A stretch of 64,000 nt of DNA from Aegicerativicinus sediminis (GTDB lineage: Bacteria > Bacteroidota > Bacteroidia > Flavobacteriales > Flavobacteriaceae). Shown one piece after another: positions 8,180-18,160 of this stretch (its first letter is position 1; every line of letters starts with the position of its first letter). The stretch lies in contig NZ_CP064295.1 in the NCBI RefSeq assembly GCF_015476115.1, positions 1,606,001-1,670,000 on the forward strand, in the 5' to 3' direction. The notes beneath the pieces are model-generated. The model saw only the letters and a list, made by a program, of their open reading frames with translations. It was not told the origin of the DNA and ran no database searches. The position numbers were made by a program, and so were the translations under genes.

Positions 8180-10429
8180 TTACAAAATATTTATGGAAGT
8201 TTCCATGGTTAGATTCCTTGAGGAATTACCTATTTTAATAATATAGGTTCCTTTTTCGACTTCCCAGTTTTTGGTATCTGTGTTATAAAAAGCCAGTTCC
8301 TTTACGGGAATGGATATATACGCCATTGCGGTGCTACCCTGGTCGACTTCAACTTTTGTAAACCCTTTCAATTCGTTTGTGGCACGCTCGATTGAGGTAT
8401 TTGGTTTAGAAATATACGCTTGAACGACTTCTTTGCCATCCCAATCACCTGTGTTTTTAACAGCCACCTTTATATCAATTGTTTCATCCTCACCGAATTC
8501 GCTTTTATTTATGCTTAAATCACCAAGTTCAAATGAGGTATAGGAGTCTCCGTAACCAAATGGATATAGTGGCTCAATGTTTTTTGTGTCGAACCAGCGA
8601 TATCCTACTAAAATTCCCTCTTCATATGTAACTGTATCATCACCCGGGAAACTATTGGTTGCATGAGCAGGTGAGTCCTCAAGTTTAACCGGCATCGTCC
8701 AAGGTAATTTTCCTGATGGATTAATGTTACCCAGGAGAACATCGGCAAGTGCATTTCCACCTTCAGATCCATTAAACCAAGTCCATATAACAGCCTTTGA
8801 TTTGTCACTTACCGCTTTTATATCAAAAGGAGCGCCAGCTATGAAAACAACAATTGTATTCGGGTTAACTTCTAATAGTTGATGTATTAGTTCTTCCTGC
8901 CCATAGGGTAAATCTAAATTTGCACGATCTGAAGCTTCTGTTTCATAATCGCGATTAGAGCCTGCAAATACAATAGTTAAATCGGAGTTTTTCGCTGCTG
9001 TAATTGCCTCATTTACTAAATTTTCATCTAGTTCATTAACTGTAACAGGGCCATTTAAAGTAATATCCCCAAATTTTGCCTTTTCGTCTCTTTTATATGC
9101 TTCTTTATAACCTTCAGCAAAATTTATTTTTACAGATTCTGGTAAACGATTCTGTAGACCTTCAAGAGGGGTTACTTCTATTTTTGTTTTAACACCTGCT
9201 CCAAAACCGCCCAATGCATTCTTTTTGATGGCATTATTTCCTATTACTGCTATGCTGCTAATATTGGAAGTATTGATTGGCAACAAATTGTTTTCATTTT
9301 TCAATAAAACAACCGATTCTGCAGCTATATCATAAGCGTCTTTAAAATGAGCTTCAGTTGATGAACTTCCTTCTTTTTGACCCTTTCCATCTACTGTTTT
9401 AAGGGTAAACATAAGTCTTAAAATGCGTCTGACATGTTTGTCTATTTCATCTTCCGAAACTTCACCATTCTTAACAGCTTCAATTAATTTATCAGCAAAG
9501 AAGAATTCATTGAAAGGCTTAGGTGTGCCCATTTCTATATCTGTGCCGCTCTCCAGTGAAGCTTTAGTTGTATGTACTGCAGCCCAATCTGAAATTACAA
9601 TTCCTTTAAATCCCCATTCTTTTCTTAAAATGCTATCTAACATATAAGGGTTTTCACAGAGATAGTCGCCTCTAAACTTATTATAGGCGCCCATAATACT
9701 ATAGGCCTCAGCTTCTTCAACTGCAGCTTTAAATGCCGGTAAATAAATTTCTCTTAGGGTTCGTTCATCGATTTGAACATCCACAAAATCTCTGTGTGTT
9801 TCTTGGTTGTTGGCAGCATAATGCTTTACACAAGCTGCAACATCATTTTCTTGAACTCCAACAACAAAGGGTACGGTAATTTTTTTGTTTAAGAATGGAT
9901 CTTCTGTGAAGTATTCATAAGTTCTTCCACCGAGGGGAGTTCTAATTATATTAATAGCCGGGGAAAGCAATACATCTTTATCCCTCGCCCTTGCTTCTGC
10001 ACCTACTGCATTACCAAATACATAGGAAAGTTTAGGATTCCATGTGGCAGCCAAACCGCCACCAGCAGGAAAGTAGGTTGCAAAATCATTGTCCCAGCCT
10101 GCTGGAGCCCAAGATGTTCTAGATATTTCTTCACGCACACCTAAAGGGCCATCCGCCATGGTAAGCTCTGGTATTCCTAAACGTTCTACACTTTTGTTGG
10201 CGAACATGGTGTTGCCATGGAGCATTCCGATTTTTTCCTCCAGGGTCATTTCCATGATTAAACTGTCAATTTTACTTTCGAAATCCATAGAAATTGGTGT
10301 TCCTTTATAAGTAATTTCTTTGTTGGAATCGTTCGTAGTGGCGATACTAGTCGCCTTCCCTTCTTCCTTGCAGGATGTTATCATTACCATTGCAGAAATA
10401 ATTGCTGTTAGTAAGACCTTGTTATTCAT
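8180..10429 (-). CDS. Glycoside hydrolase family 3 beta-glucosidase/beta-xylosidase, lipoprotein
   Basis: This 749-aa protein has a lipoprotein signal with lipobox Cys20 (MVMITSC). The GH3 N-terminal barrel carries MADGPLGVR, the substrate-site VKHYAANNQETHR (residues 201-213) and nucleophile Asp281 in GIVISDWAAVH. The C-terminal alpha/beta sandwich and a terminal fibronectin-III-like domain (YPFGYGDSYTSFELG onward) complete a full-length enzyme. GH3 enzymes of this layout release terminal beta-glucose or beta-xylose. In this operon, with GH43 and GH31 neighbours, both are possible. It is 57 bp upstream of the BNR-4 gene and 14 bp downstream of GH31, so the genes are cotranscribed. It is predicted to be anchored in the outer membrane or periplasm. 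Confidence 0.92.
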   Translation of the reverse strand: MNNKVLLTAIISAMVMITSCKEEGKATSIATTNDSNKEITYKGTPISMDFESKIDSLIMEMTLEEKIGMLHGNTMFANKSVERLGIPELTMADGPLGVREEISRTSWAPAGWDNDFATYFPAGGGLAATWNPKLSYVFGNAVGAEARARDKDVLLSPAINIIRTPLGGRTYEYFTEDPFLNKKITVPFVVGVQENDVAACVKHYAANNQETHRDFVDVQIDERTLREIYLPAFKAAVEEAEAYSIMGAYNKFRGDYLCENPYMLDSILRKEWGFKGIVISDWAAVHTTKASLESGTDIEMGTPKPFNEFFFADKLIEAVKNGEVSEDEIDKHVRRILRLMFTLKTVDGKGQKEGSSSTEAHFKDAYDIAAESVVLLKNENNLLPINTSNISSIAVIGNNAIKKNALGGFGAGVKTKIEVTPLEGLQNRLPESVKINFAEGYKEAYKRDEKAKFGDITLNGPVTVNELDENLVNEAITAAKNSDLTIVFAGSNRDYETEASDRANLDLPYGQEELIHQLLEVNPNTIVVFIAGAPFDIKAVSDKSKAVIWTWFNGSEGGNALADVLLGNINPSGKLPWTMPVKLEDSPAHATNSFPGDDTVTYEEGILVGYRWFDTKNIEPLYPFGYGDSYTSFELGDLSINKSEFGEDETIDIKVAVKNTGDWDGKEVVQAYISKPNTSIERATNELKGFTKVEVDQGSTAMAYISIPVKELAFYNTDTKNWEVEKGTYIIKIGNSSRNLTMETSINIL

Positions 10430-10443
10430 TTTATTATAATTTT

Positions 10444-13335
10444 TTATTTCAATTCAATGGACTGAGGTTGTCCATTATATTCAATGGTTTGGCCTTCTGT
10501 ATCGAAGGTCATACCTATTGGATTATTTTTAGTTACCAAAACAATATTTAATGTTCGATTTTCTAACATGTTATCAAAAGATCCTTGCCTCTCCCCAATG
10601 GTTAAAATTCCATTTGCATCATTATAATCAAAAGGAGTTATTGAATACCTGCCTTTTTCATAATTGTAATTTACCCCCTCATCTTCATAAAGGTCAAAGC
10701 TGCCGTCAGCACCACTATAAACATAAATGGTTAATTTATCATTTGGTTTTTCGTCTGTGTATTGCATCGCCTGCCCAGTCGGAATAATTGCTCCAGCCGG
10801 CACATAAAGTGGGATTTTTCCGTATGGTGCATCAACTGTTGATGATTGTCCTCCTTCAATAGCTTGTCCGGAATATAAATCGTACCAAATTGTACCCTTA
10901 GGGAAATAAACATCCTTTGATCGCGCTCCGTATTCATAAACTGGATTTACTAAAATTGAAGGACCGAACATAAATTGGTCTCCAATATTTTCCGTGTTTT
11001 TATCTGATGCAAAATCCATAACCAAAGGTCGCATTATGGTATAATCGTCGAAATACGTTTTACCTGCCAAACTATAGATATATGGCATTAAATGGTATCG
11101 TAAGTTGGTATAATAAACTATGGATTCAAATGCTGGATGACCTTCGGGTGCAATGTGCCAAGGTTCTCTAAATGGGTATTGGCCATGTGAGCGGTATAAA
11201 GGAGCAAATGCACCAAATTGATTCCAGCGGGTATTTAATTCTCTCCATTCCTTATAATCCCCATTTTCAGTTCCACTTTTATTATATTCTAGCTGGGCCG
11301 CAACATATCTATCTTCCACACAAAAACCACCAATATCCATGGTCCAATAAGGGATGCCGCTTACTGCAAAATTGAGACCAGCAGAGATTTGGGCCTTCAT
11401 ATCCTCCCAACGAGTTCCGATATCTCCACTCCAGGTTGCAGTTGAATAACGTTGTAAACCTGCAAAACCTGATCTGGTTAAAAGGAAAACTCGTTGGTTG
11501 GGTGCAACATCGCGCTGACCATTGTAAATGGCTTCAGCATTCATTAAGGCATAGGTGTTGAAATATTCGGCGGCAGGGCCTAAGGCAGTTGGGCCCTGTA
11601 GTTCCTTGCGGTATTCCATTGGGGTACAATCCAATATATTAGGTTCGCTGGCGTCCATCCACCAAGCGTCAATATTTAAAGGGTAGTAATGCTCGTAAAT
11701 TTGGTTCCAAAACAATTTTCTAGCACCGGCAGAATAAGCGTCATAAAATGAACCAACATAACCAGGTCCTACCCAATCGCGGATACTGTCTTTAACTGCT
11801 TGTTGGTACATCCAACCTTCTTGATCAAATTCCTTAAAATGTTCAGTATTGGCATAAAACTTTGGCCATACCGATATCATCATTTTACCATTCATCGCAT
11901 GGATGGAATCTACCATTCCTTTGGGGTCTGGAAACCTAGATTTATCAAATTCGTGGCTACCCCATTGGTCTTCCTCCCAATGATTCCAATCCAAGACAAT
12001 ATTGTCAATAGGGATCTTTCGTTCTCTAAACTCTCGTAAGGCACCTAAAATTTCATCTTGAGTTTTATAGCGTTCACGACTTTGCCAATAACCCATTGCC
12101 CATTTTGGCATTATTTGAGACTTACCAGTAAGGGCTCTATAACCTTTGATAATTTCATCCATAGAATCCCCATAAACAAAATAGTAATCTAATTTTTTAT
12201 TCATTTCGCTCCACCAAACCTGTTGCCCTTTCTCCTCTTCCAGCTGTGGTTTTCTTGCCCTCAAACCACAATAGGAGCGTCCCCCATCGGGTTTCCATTC
12301 AATTCTTAAGGGTACTTTTCTACCTGCTTCAAGATCCATATTGAACTTGTAGCTGTTAGGATTCCATGCAGTTCTCCATCTTTCTGGAACTATAAGTTCA
12401 TCATTCATGTACACCTTTATGTAACCTGCATAATAAAGCGTGAATTGATATTGACCAGTTTCAGAAGGTTCAATTTCTCCTTCATAGAGAACCTCTGCAT
12501 TTTTCAAGGGGATATCTTGAGGTAGGTTTTGAACGCTATTTATATCCTCAAAAAAGATGTTGGGCTCATCCCTAATAATCGTTTGTCCGCCGTTTTCGGA
12601 TGTGGAATAAGTACCTGTTAAGGAATTCTCCTTTCCATTTTTGTCATATAGTTTGAAAACCTCATTTAACTGCCCATAAGGTCTACTATCTCCAAAACGG
12701 GTTATGGAATAACTGTCCCAAAGAAGACCATAATTTTTATTGGAAACTATAAAGGGTACTGAAACCTTGGTGTTGTATTGAAATAACTCCTCACTTTTGT
12801 TTTTGTAATTAAATTCATCGGATTGATGTTGCCCTAAACCATAAAACGCTTCATCGTTAGGTGAATTAAATAGTTGGCGAACCGTAAAGCCTTTGGTTCC
12901 CTCAACTTCAATAGGTTTAAACATCTTGCCTCCACCGTGCGACTCAGAGAGAATAATTTTTCCATCCTTATTCTTAAATACAATTCCTCCGTCTTTAGTT
13001 GAAACAAAAACATTTAACTCTTTGGTAGATAGCCGAATGGAATCCCCCAACTCTTCAACATTAAACAGAACTTTTTCCTGGTTAGGTAAAATAATTAAAC
13101 TTGAATCTTTAGGGAATTCTTTATTTGGAGTAGCAGAAACATGAATAAGTTTTTCTCCTAAAACTTCTAATTTTACTAGGCTAGCTATACTATCGGTTGC
13201 CCTATCTAGATGTACCAAAATCCCATCCTCAGTTAATTGATACTTTTTTTCATTTTTGGCACATGACCCTACTATCAACGAAATCATGAGTACCAGAAGT
13301 AAGTTCGCTCTATACATTTTTATTGTTTTAGTCAT
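10444..13335 (-). CDS. Glycoside hydrolase family 31 alpha-xylosidase-like enzyme with PA14 insert
   Basis: This 963-aa protein has a lipoprotein signal (LIVGSC). The GH31 barrel shows nucleophile Asp561 in AWWMDASEPN and the acid/base region WSGDIGTRW. A PA14 domain (about residues 240-360, with YAGYIKVYMNDELIVPERW and GGRSYCGLRA) is inserted before the barrel, as in known alpha-xylosidases acting on xyloglucan oligosaccharides. The length and insert fit that subgroup better than alpha-glucosidases. Spacing is 6 bp from the upstream GH2 gene and 14 bp to the downstream GH3 gene. Substrate is inferred. Alpha-glucosidase activity cannot be excluded. Confidence 0.9.
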   Translation of the reverse strand: MTKTIKMYRANLLLVLMISLIVGSCAKNEKKYQLTEDGILVHLDRATDSIASLVKLEVLGEKLIHVSATPNKEFPKDSSLIILPNQEKVLFNVEELGDSIRLSTKELNVFVSTKDGGIVFKNKDGKIILSESHGGGKMFKPIEVEGTKGFTVRQLFNSPNDEAFYGLGQHQSDEFNYKNKSEELFQYNTKVSVPFIVSNKNYGLLWDSYSITRFGDSRPYGQLNEVFKLYDKNGKENSLTGTYSTSENGGQTIIRDEPNIFFEDINSVQNLPQDIPLKNAEVLYEGEIEPSETGQYQFTLYYAGYIKVYMNDELIVPERWRTAWNPNSYKFNMDLEAGRKVPLRIEWKPDGGRSYCGLRARKPQLEEEKGQQVWWSEMNKKLDYYFVYGDSMDEIIKGYRALTGKSQIMPKWAMGYWQSRERYKTQDEILGALREFRERKIPIDNIVLDWNHWEEDQWGSHEFDKSRFPDPKGMVDSIHAMNGKMMISVWPKFYANTEHFKEFDQEGWMYQQAVKDSIRDWVGPGYVGSFYDAYSAGARKLFWNQIYEHYYPLNIDAWWMDASEPNILDCTPMEYRKELQGPTALGPAAEYFNTYALMNAEAIYNGQRDVAPNQRVFLLTRSGFAGLQRYSTATWSGDIGTRWEDMKAQISAGLNFAVSGIPYWTMDIGGFCVEDRYVAAQLEYNKSGTENGDYKEWRELNTRWNQFGAFAPLYRSHGQYPFREPWHIAPEGHPAFESIVYYTNLRYHLMPYIYSLAGKTYFDDYTIMRPLVMDFASDKNTENIGDQFMFGPSILVNPVYEYGARSKDVYFPKGTIWYDLYSGQAIEGGQSSTVDAPYGKIPLYVPAGAIIPTGQAMQYTDEKPNDKLTIYVYSGADGSFDLYEDEGVNYNYEKGRYSITPFDYNDANGILTIGERQGSFDNMLENRTLNIVLVTKNNPIGMTFDTEGQTIEYNGQPQSIELK

Positions 13336-13341
13336 CCTTAT

Positions 13342-15861
13342 TTATTCAGTTTTATCTATGCTAGAAATAATTATATCAGATTTCCCCAAACCTTTCGAGG
13401 TAACAGAGAGTTTCAGACTTCCGCTAAGTTTAGTTGACTGTAGTATAACGAGACACTTTCCATTTAATGATTTATGTGATGTTCCTATAAAGGATTCATG
13501 GTTCACAGGGTCCCCATTTGAAAGCCCGATAATGGTCCCTTCACCCTCAATTGAAAAATCTAGCTGGATATTTGCAGTAGGTACAAGAGTTCCATTTCCA
13601 TCAACTATTTCAACCGTTATAAATGATAAATCCTTTCCATCGGCAATTATGGTTGACCGATCTGCTTTTAATCTTAAACCTGTAGGTTGAGTTGCTGTTT
13701 TTATTTCTTGTTCCTTGACTACTTGGCCATCTTTTCGAGAAATAGCAGTTAAGGTTCCCTTTTCAAAAGGAACCCGCCACATTACATGAAGATCGTCACC
13801 TTCTTTTGTCCGTATTCCCTGAGACTTCCCGTTAATGAATAATTCAACTTCGTCAGCGTTGTTATAGTATGCCCAAATGTCTATAATTTTTCCTGGTTCC
13901 CAATTCCAATGGGGAAATATGTGCAGTACAGTTTCATCGGTCCATTCGCTCTGGTACATATAAAAGACATCTTTAGGGAAACCTGCCAAATCTACTATTC
14001 CAAAATAAGAACTTCTTGACGGCCAAGAATAAGGTGTGGGCTCTCCTATATAATCAAATCCTGTCCATATAAACATACCGGAGAGGTAGTCATATTTTTT
14101 AATAATTTTCCAAGTGGTTTCATGTAAAGAACCCCATGGAGTCCTAACCTGATCAAAGGCTGACACCGTATTTCCTGGGTTGCCGCCATCAAATGGAATA
14201 TCCCAGCGTAAGGGCCATATTTTTAAGGTGTCGGAGGGGAAATCATAATACCCGCGGGTTTGAAGTCCGGAGGTAGTTTCAGTGGCAATAAATGGGGTAT
14301 TAGGAAAGTTTTTTTGATGGTATTCATAGGTTTGATGGGCATAATTGTATCCGATCAAATCTAACACACCCGATGCAGCCACAGGATTTAAGTAAACTTT
14401 GGAAGCATCGAATTGCGTAGTTACATCTACATCATTCATGTTAACTGGCGGATTCATGGCAAGCGTAATTGGACGGGTAGTGTCTAATTCGTGTACAATA
14501 GACTTTAGCTCCTTGGCAATTTCAATCCCACGATCACTCCATTGTTCAGGAATTTCATTTCCGATGCTCCAAATGAAAATACTTGGGTGATTGCGATCTC
14601 TTTTAATAAAATCCGCTAAATCTTTCTTATGCCATTCTTCCCAATAGTTGGCATAATCATATGTTGTCTTTGTTTTCTCCCACATATCAAAAGCCTCATC
14701 CATTACAATAAATCCCATTTTATCACAGAGATCCAATAATTTTGGAGCAGGAGGATTATGGGCTGTTCTAATACCATTTACTCCCATCTCTTTCATTATT
14801 TCTAATTGTCTTTCGATAGCCCGATTATTAATTGCAGCTCCAAGAGGGCCCAAATCATGATGGAGACAAACCCCTTTAATTTTTGTCGGTTCATTATTTA
14901 ATATAAAACCTTTATTTAGATCGAATTGAAATGTTCGGATTCCAAAGTTGGTTTTGTAAGTATCAATAACTTCCCCGTCAACATAAACTTGTGTTATGGC
15001 CTGGTATAAGAACGGACTTTCTAAAGACCATAGTTTTGGATTAGTAACTTTCAAATCCTGGTAAATGGTTTTATTAGAGTTACCTATTAAAGTTTCCTCG
15101 GAAGTAACGGATTCAATTTTTAAATTATCTTGAAATATAGTGGTTGTTATTTGGGTGTTTTTCTCTTTTGGATATTCATTGGCCAAATCGATTTCAATAG
15201 AAACCTCTGCAAATAAGTTGCTTACTTTAGGAGTGGTAATAAAGGTTCCATTAAAGGGAATATATATAGGGTTGACTCGTTTCAACCAAACATTCCTGTA
15301 AATTCCCGAGCCTGAATACCATCTGGAATTGGGCTGTTTGGAATTGTCGACTTTAACTAGTATCTCGTTTTCATTTGGCCCATATTTAAGGTAAGGGGTT
15401 ATGTTATATTCAAAACTTCCATAGCCATTTGGGTGATTGCCTACTTTTTTACCATTAACCCAAACAGTACTATTCATATAAACGCCATCGAATTGTACGA
15501 ATGTTAATTTAGTACTATCGGATAATTTAAAATTCTTTTTATACCAACCTACGCCCCCAGGGAGGTATCCACCACCGAGATCTGCGGGATTATCTTTTTT
15601 AAATACACCTTCAATGCTCCAGTCGTGAGGTAAGTTAAGTGTTCGCCATTCTAAATTTTCAGGTGTTGTGTCGCTTGCTTGTGGATTTGCAATAAGGGTA
15701 AATTGCCAATCTTCGTTTAAGGAAATGACTCTTTGTTTATTTTCAGTTTCACTTGAAGAAGAGCACGTTAAGAAGATTAAAACAACACTGATAACAGAAA
15801 AAATCTTTGTGATAGAAATTTTGAATTTCTTATTAATATTATTGCCGCCCTTCATATTCAA
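13342..15861 (-). CDS. Glycoside hydrolase family 2 (beta-galactosidase/beta-glucuronidase type), lipoprotein
   Basis: This 839-aa protein has a lipobox Cys33 (LIFLTCSS). The jelly-roll sugar-binding domain contains WYSGSGIYRNVWL (residues 181-193), followed by an Ig-like domain and the TIM barrel. Acid/base Glu436 lies in WSIGNEIPE and the likely nucleophile is Glu528 in FIATETTSG. C-terminal Ig-like domains include LRLKADRSTIIADGKD. GH2 covers beta-galactosidase, beta-glucuronidase, beta-mannosidase and arabinofuranosidase activity, and the sequence alone does not decide. The start overlaps the end of GH43 by 23 bp, with Met1 and Met3 both possible. The gene is cotranscribed with the rest of the CAZyme operon. 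Confidence 0.9.
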   Translation of the reverse strand: MNMKGGNNINKKFKISITKIFSVISVVLIFLTCSSSSETENKQRVISLNEDWQFTLIANPQASDTTPENLEWRTLNLPHDWSIEGVFKKDNPADLGGGYLPGGVGWYKKNFKLSDSTKLTFVQFDGVYMNSTVWVNGKKVGNHPNGYGSFEYNITPYLKYGPNENEILVKVDNSKQPNSRWYSGSGIYRNVWLKRVNPIYIPFNGTFITTPKVSNLFAEVSIEIDLANEYPKEKNTQITTTIFQDNLKIESVTSEETLIGNSNKTIYQDLKVTNPKLWSLESPFLYQAITQVYVDGEVIDTYKTNFGIRTFQFDLNKGFILNNEPTKIKGVCLHHDLGPLGAAINNRAIERQLEIMKEMGVNGIRTAHNPPAPKLLDLCDKMGFIVMDEAFDMWEKTKTTYDYANYWEEWHKKDLADFIKRDRNHPSIFIWSIGNEIPEQWSDRGIEIAKELKSIVHELDTTRPITLAMNPPVNMNDVDVTTQFDASKVYLNPVAASGVLDLIGYNYAHQTYEYHQKNFPNTPFIATETTSGLQTRGYYDFPSDTLKIWPLRWDIPFDGGNPGNTVSAFDQVRTPWGSLHETTWKIIKKYDYLSGMFIWTGFDYIGEPTPYSWPSRSSYFGIVDLAGFPKDVFYMYQSEWTDETVLHIFPHWNWEPGKIIDIWAYYNNADEVELFINGKSQGIRTKEGDDLHVMWRVPFEKGTLTAISRKDGQVVKEQEIKTATQPTGLRLKADRSTIIADGKDLSFITVEIVDGNGTLVPTANIQLDFSIEGEGTIIGLSNGDPVNHESFIGTSHKSLNGKCLVILQSTKLSGSLKLSVTSKGLGKSDIIISSIDKTE

Positions 15862-17455
15862 AATAATTATATCGCGCTAATTCTTTAGAAGATTTGCCAT
15901 TTCCTGTGGCATACAAACCTATATACACTCCAGTAAACCAACCAACCGTTTCCGTACTTAAAAATCGAGCATCTGCTTTTTCAATAATGGTAAAGTTCTC
16001 TCCGTTTTGGGTATATGAAAAAATAAATTCTGGGCCGGTACCTTCAATTTTTAAGTTTACAGGGCCAGGTTTTAATATAAATTCTTTAGATCTATATACA
16101 GTTTGGCCAAATTGTAACTCCACATAAACAACACGAGTATTATCACTTTTTGAAACCACGAGATCGAAATGAGAGCCATTATTTGTAAGGGTCATTCCTG
16201 CCACTTCATTTTCTCCGGAAGGGTTAAATTCCATTAGGGTGGAAGAAGTAAAGGAAATATCTGTCAAGCGTTGTCCCACAAATGTAGGACTGCCCTTGTC
16301 GCCAATTTTTAATGAGGTTCCTTTCAATACGAGTTGGCTCTCGCTAGGATCTACATATATATGTTTTTCATCATATGGTTGAATGGTATTATATTTTAAC
16401 CCTAAAGAGGTGTTTTGGAATTCATCTCTTGTTGGTGTAATGGCGAGTTTTTGTAGTGGTAGAGTAGAGTGGCGAATTTCCAGAGGAACAGTGCCATTGC
16501 CATTAACAACAGGCCATCCCCCTTCTGGCCAGTTAACAGGAACCAAGCAGGTTTCTCTTCCCAAGGTGTGGTGGGGTGGGTAACCGGCCACCGACCTATA
16601 TCCATGTAGAACCATCCACCAACTGCTATCATGGGCTAGTACTATGTCTGCATGCCCTATGCCTTGTATGTGTTTTCCCATGCCCGCAACATTTACATGT
16701 GTTGCAATCGGATTAGAAGGATTGTTGATATAAGGTCCCCATATAGAGTTACTTCTGGAAATTGTCACGGAATGAGCTTCTTCCGTACCACCTTCTGCAG
16801 CCATTAAGTAATAAAACCCATCTTTTTTATAAATATGGGGAGCCTCGGGGTATCGGCCTCCATTTCCATTCCATACCTTGCGTTTTTCTCCAATCAATTT
16901 ACCTGTGCTTAGGTCAATCTCCGTTAATTCAAAGGTGGATGAAATAACATAGCTCCGTCCATCATCATCAAAGAATAAGTCTGGGTCTATTTCAGCAACG
17001 TCAATCCAAATTGGGTTAGACCAAGGGCCTTCTGGGTTTTTTGCCGTCATATAGAAATTACCTTTTGTTGAAACATTGGTAGTAATCATGTAAAAGGTGC
17101 CCTTATGATGGCGAATTGTAGCTGCAAAAATATTTAGGTCCTTAGGGATTTGTTCTTTACGGTGAATAACATGTCCGACTTGCTTCCAATTCACTAAGTC
17201 ACGGCTATGAAATATGGGGACGCCAGGAAAATATTCAAACGAACTAGTAACAAGGTAATAGTCCTCTCCAACCCTACAGACACTTGGATCTGAATAAAAA
17301 CCTGGTATAATAGGGTTTTTGTAGGTGACAGTTTTGGTTGTGTCCGTATCCATCACCCATGGATTAGGGTTAACAGTTTGGGCTATAATAGAATTAATTG
17401 AAAAGAAAGAAATTAATACGGCAAGTATTCTCATGAGTATAAATCTAAATGCCAA
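15839..17455 (-). CDS. Glycoside hydrolase family 43 beta-xylosidase/alpha-arabinofuranosidase
   Basis: This 538-aa protein is the first gene of the CAZyme operon. A signal peptide ends near NSIIAQ26; a start at Met8 would leave a cleaner signal. The five-bladed propeller begins NPIIPGFYSDPSV, where Asp56 is the candidate general base. The pKa-tuning Asp lies in AEIDPDLFFDDDG and the general-acid Glu in RYPEAPHIYKKDG. The C-terminal third is a concanavalin-like domain of the type found in GH43 subfamilies 10-12. Such enzymes release xylose or arabinose from hemicellulose side chains or xylo-oligomers. The 248 bp upstream hold a 24-bp imperfect palindrome that may be an operator. Confidence 0.9.
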   Translation of the reverse strand: MAFRFILMRILAVLISFFSINSIIAQTVNPNPWVMDTDTTKTVTYKNPIIPGFYSDPSVCRVGEDYYLVTSSFEYFPGVPIFHSRDLVNWKQVGHVIHRKEQIPKDLNIFAATIRHHKGTFYMITTNVSTKGNFYMTAKNPEGPWSNPIWIDVAEIDPDLFFDDDGRSYVISSTFELTEIDLSTGKLIGEKRKVWNGNGGRYPEAPHIYKKDGFYYLMAAEGGTEEAHSVTISRSNSIWGPYINNPSNPIATHVNVAGMGKHIQGIGHADIVLAHDSSWWMVLHGYRSVAGYPPHHTLGRETCLVPVNWPEGGWPVVNGNGTVPLEIRHSTLPLQKLAITPTRDEFQNTSLGLKYNTIQPYDEKHIYVDPSESQLVLKGTSLKIGDKGSPTFVGQRLTDISFTSSTLMEFNPSGENEVAGMTLTNNGSHFDLVVSKSDNTRVVYVELQFGQTVYRSKEFILKPGPVNLKIEGTGPEFIFSYTQNGENFTIIEKADARFLSTETVGWFTGVYIGLYATGNGKSSKELARYNYFEYEGRQ

Positions 17456-17589
17456 TTGATTTCTGCAAATATTATCTAAGATTTGGATGGTTTTTATCTA
17501 ATATTTGAACACTTGAATTGCCCAATTGGAATTTAACTCAAAACTAACGAATTCTTGAGTTATAATTGTGATTTTAATCAATTAACATT

Positions 17590-17613
17590 GGTAAAAATGT
17601 ACCATTTTTTACC
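17590..17613. promoter_or_regulatory. Imperfect palindrome upstream of the CAZyme operon (candidate operator)
   Basis: The arms GGTAAAAA (17590-17597) and TTTTTACC (17606-17613) are perfectly complementary around an 8-bp centre. It lies 135 bp upstream of the GH43 start in the only sizeable gap before the operon. It is too AT-rich and has no T-run, so it does not look like a terminator. A LacI-, GntR- or AraC-type regulator site is an inference. No regulator gene is adjacent to the operon. Confidence 0.3.
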
Positions 17614-17703
17614 TGAGAAATAGCAGTAGTACTTAGAATGTAAAAACAAATGATTTTGGTCATAAGACCACAAGAAATAGGCCCTAATCTGAAGATAAAA
17701 AGA

Positions 17704-18075
17704 CTATTTTGTCACTAAAACTACTTTTGGGTCTACATCCTTTTTTTGCTGACATAGATAGGCATTTTCACCTTTGGTGCAAATCCAGCCACCCTCTCCG
17801 TTTTCAACACAGGTGTAACCTCTGTCTTCTAAGCCAGCTTTTGTAGTCTTGCATGAACTTAATAATATGATTGCAAAAAATATAAGGGCGTATGCCACTA
17901 TCGCTTTAAAGCGAATATTAAATTGTTGGCGGATGTCGTTTAGAAGTGTCATGGTTAAGTCGAGATTATGTTCCATTTCAGATTTAGGTAATGTGAAGTT
18001 ATCCATTACTGTCTGAGAACTTATAGATAATTGATAATCAATCTGAAATTGTCGACGACTTACTGTGCGGTGCAA
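17704..18075 (-). CDS. Hypothetical protein, possible small Cys-rich lipoprotein
   Basis: I do not recognise this 123-aa protein. A hydrophobic segment, IVAYALIFFAIILLSSC (about residues 59-75), ends in a lipobox-like LSSC. The tail contains a short Cys/Trp-rich piece, YTCVENGEGGWICTKG, and a further Cys in AYLC. If the start is Met1 the N-terminal 58 residues would be unusual for a lipoprotein. Starts at Met24, Met34 or Met42 would bring the hydrophobic segment closer to the N-terminus. The reading frame is isolated between the CAZyme operon and another small membrane gene. Function is unknown. Confidence 0.5.
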   Translation of the reverse strand: MHRTVSRRQFQIDYQLSISSQTVMDNFTLPKSEMEHNLDLTMTLLNDIRQQFNIRFKAIVAYALIFFAIILLSSCKTTKAGLEDRGYTCVENGEGGWICTKGENAYLCQQKKDVDPKVVLVTK

Positions 18076-18160
18076 ATTTTATGGATAAAATGCATTTGAA
18101 AAAATGCATTACATATATAGCAGTTAGATTAAAAAGTTTGAATCGGAAATAGAGTTACGA

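Noticed and set aside
13256-13690. 144-codon plus-strand frame across the GH31/GH2 junction
   Set aside because: It crosses the boundary of two well-supported minus-strand genes and has no recognisable domain.
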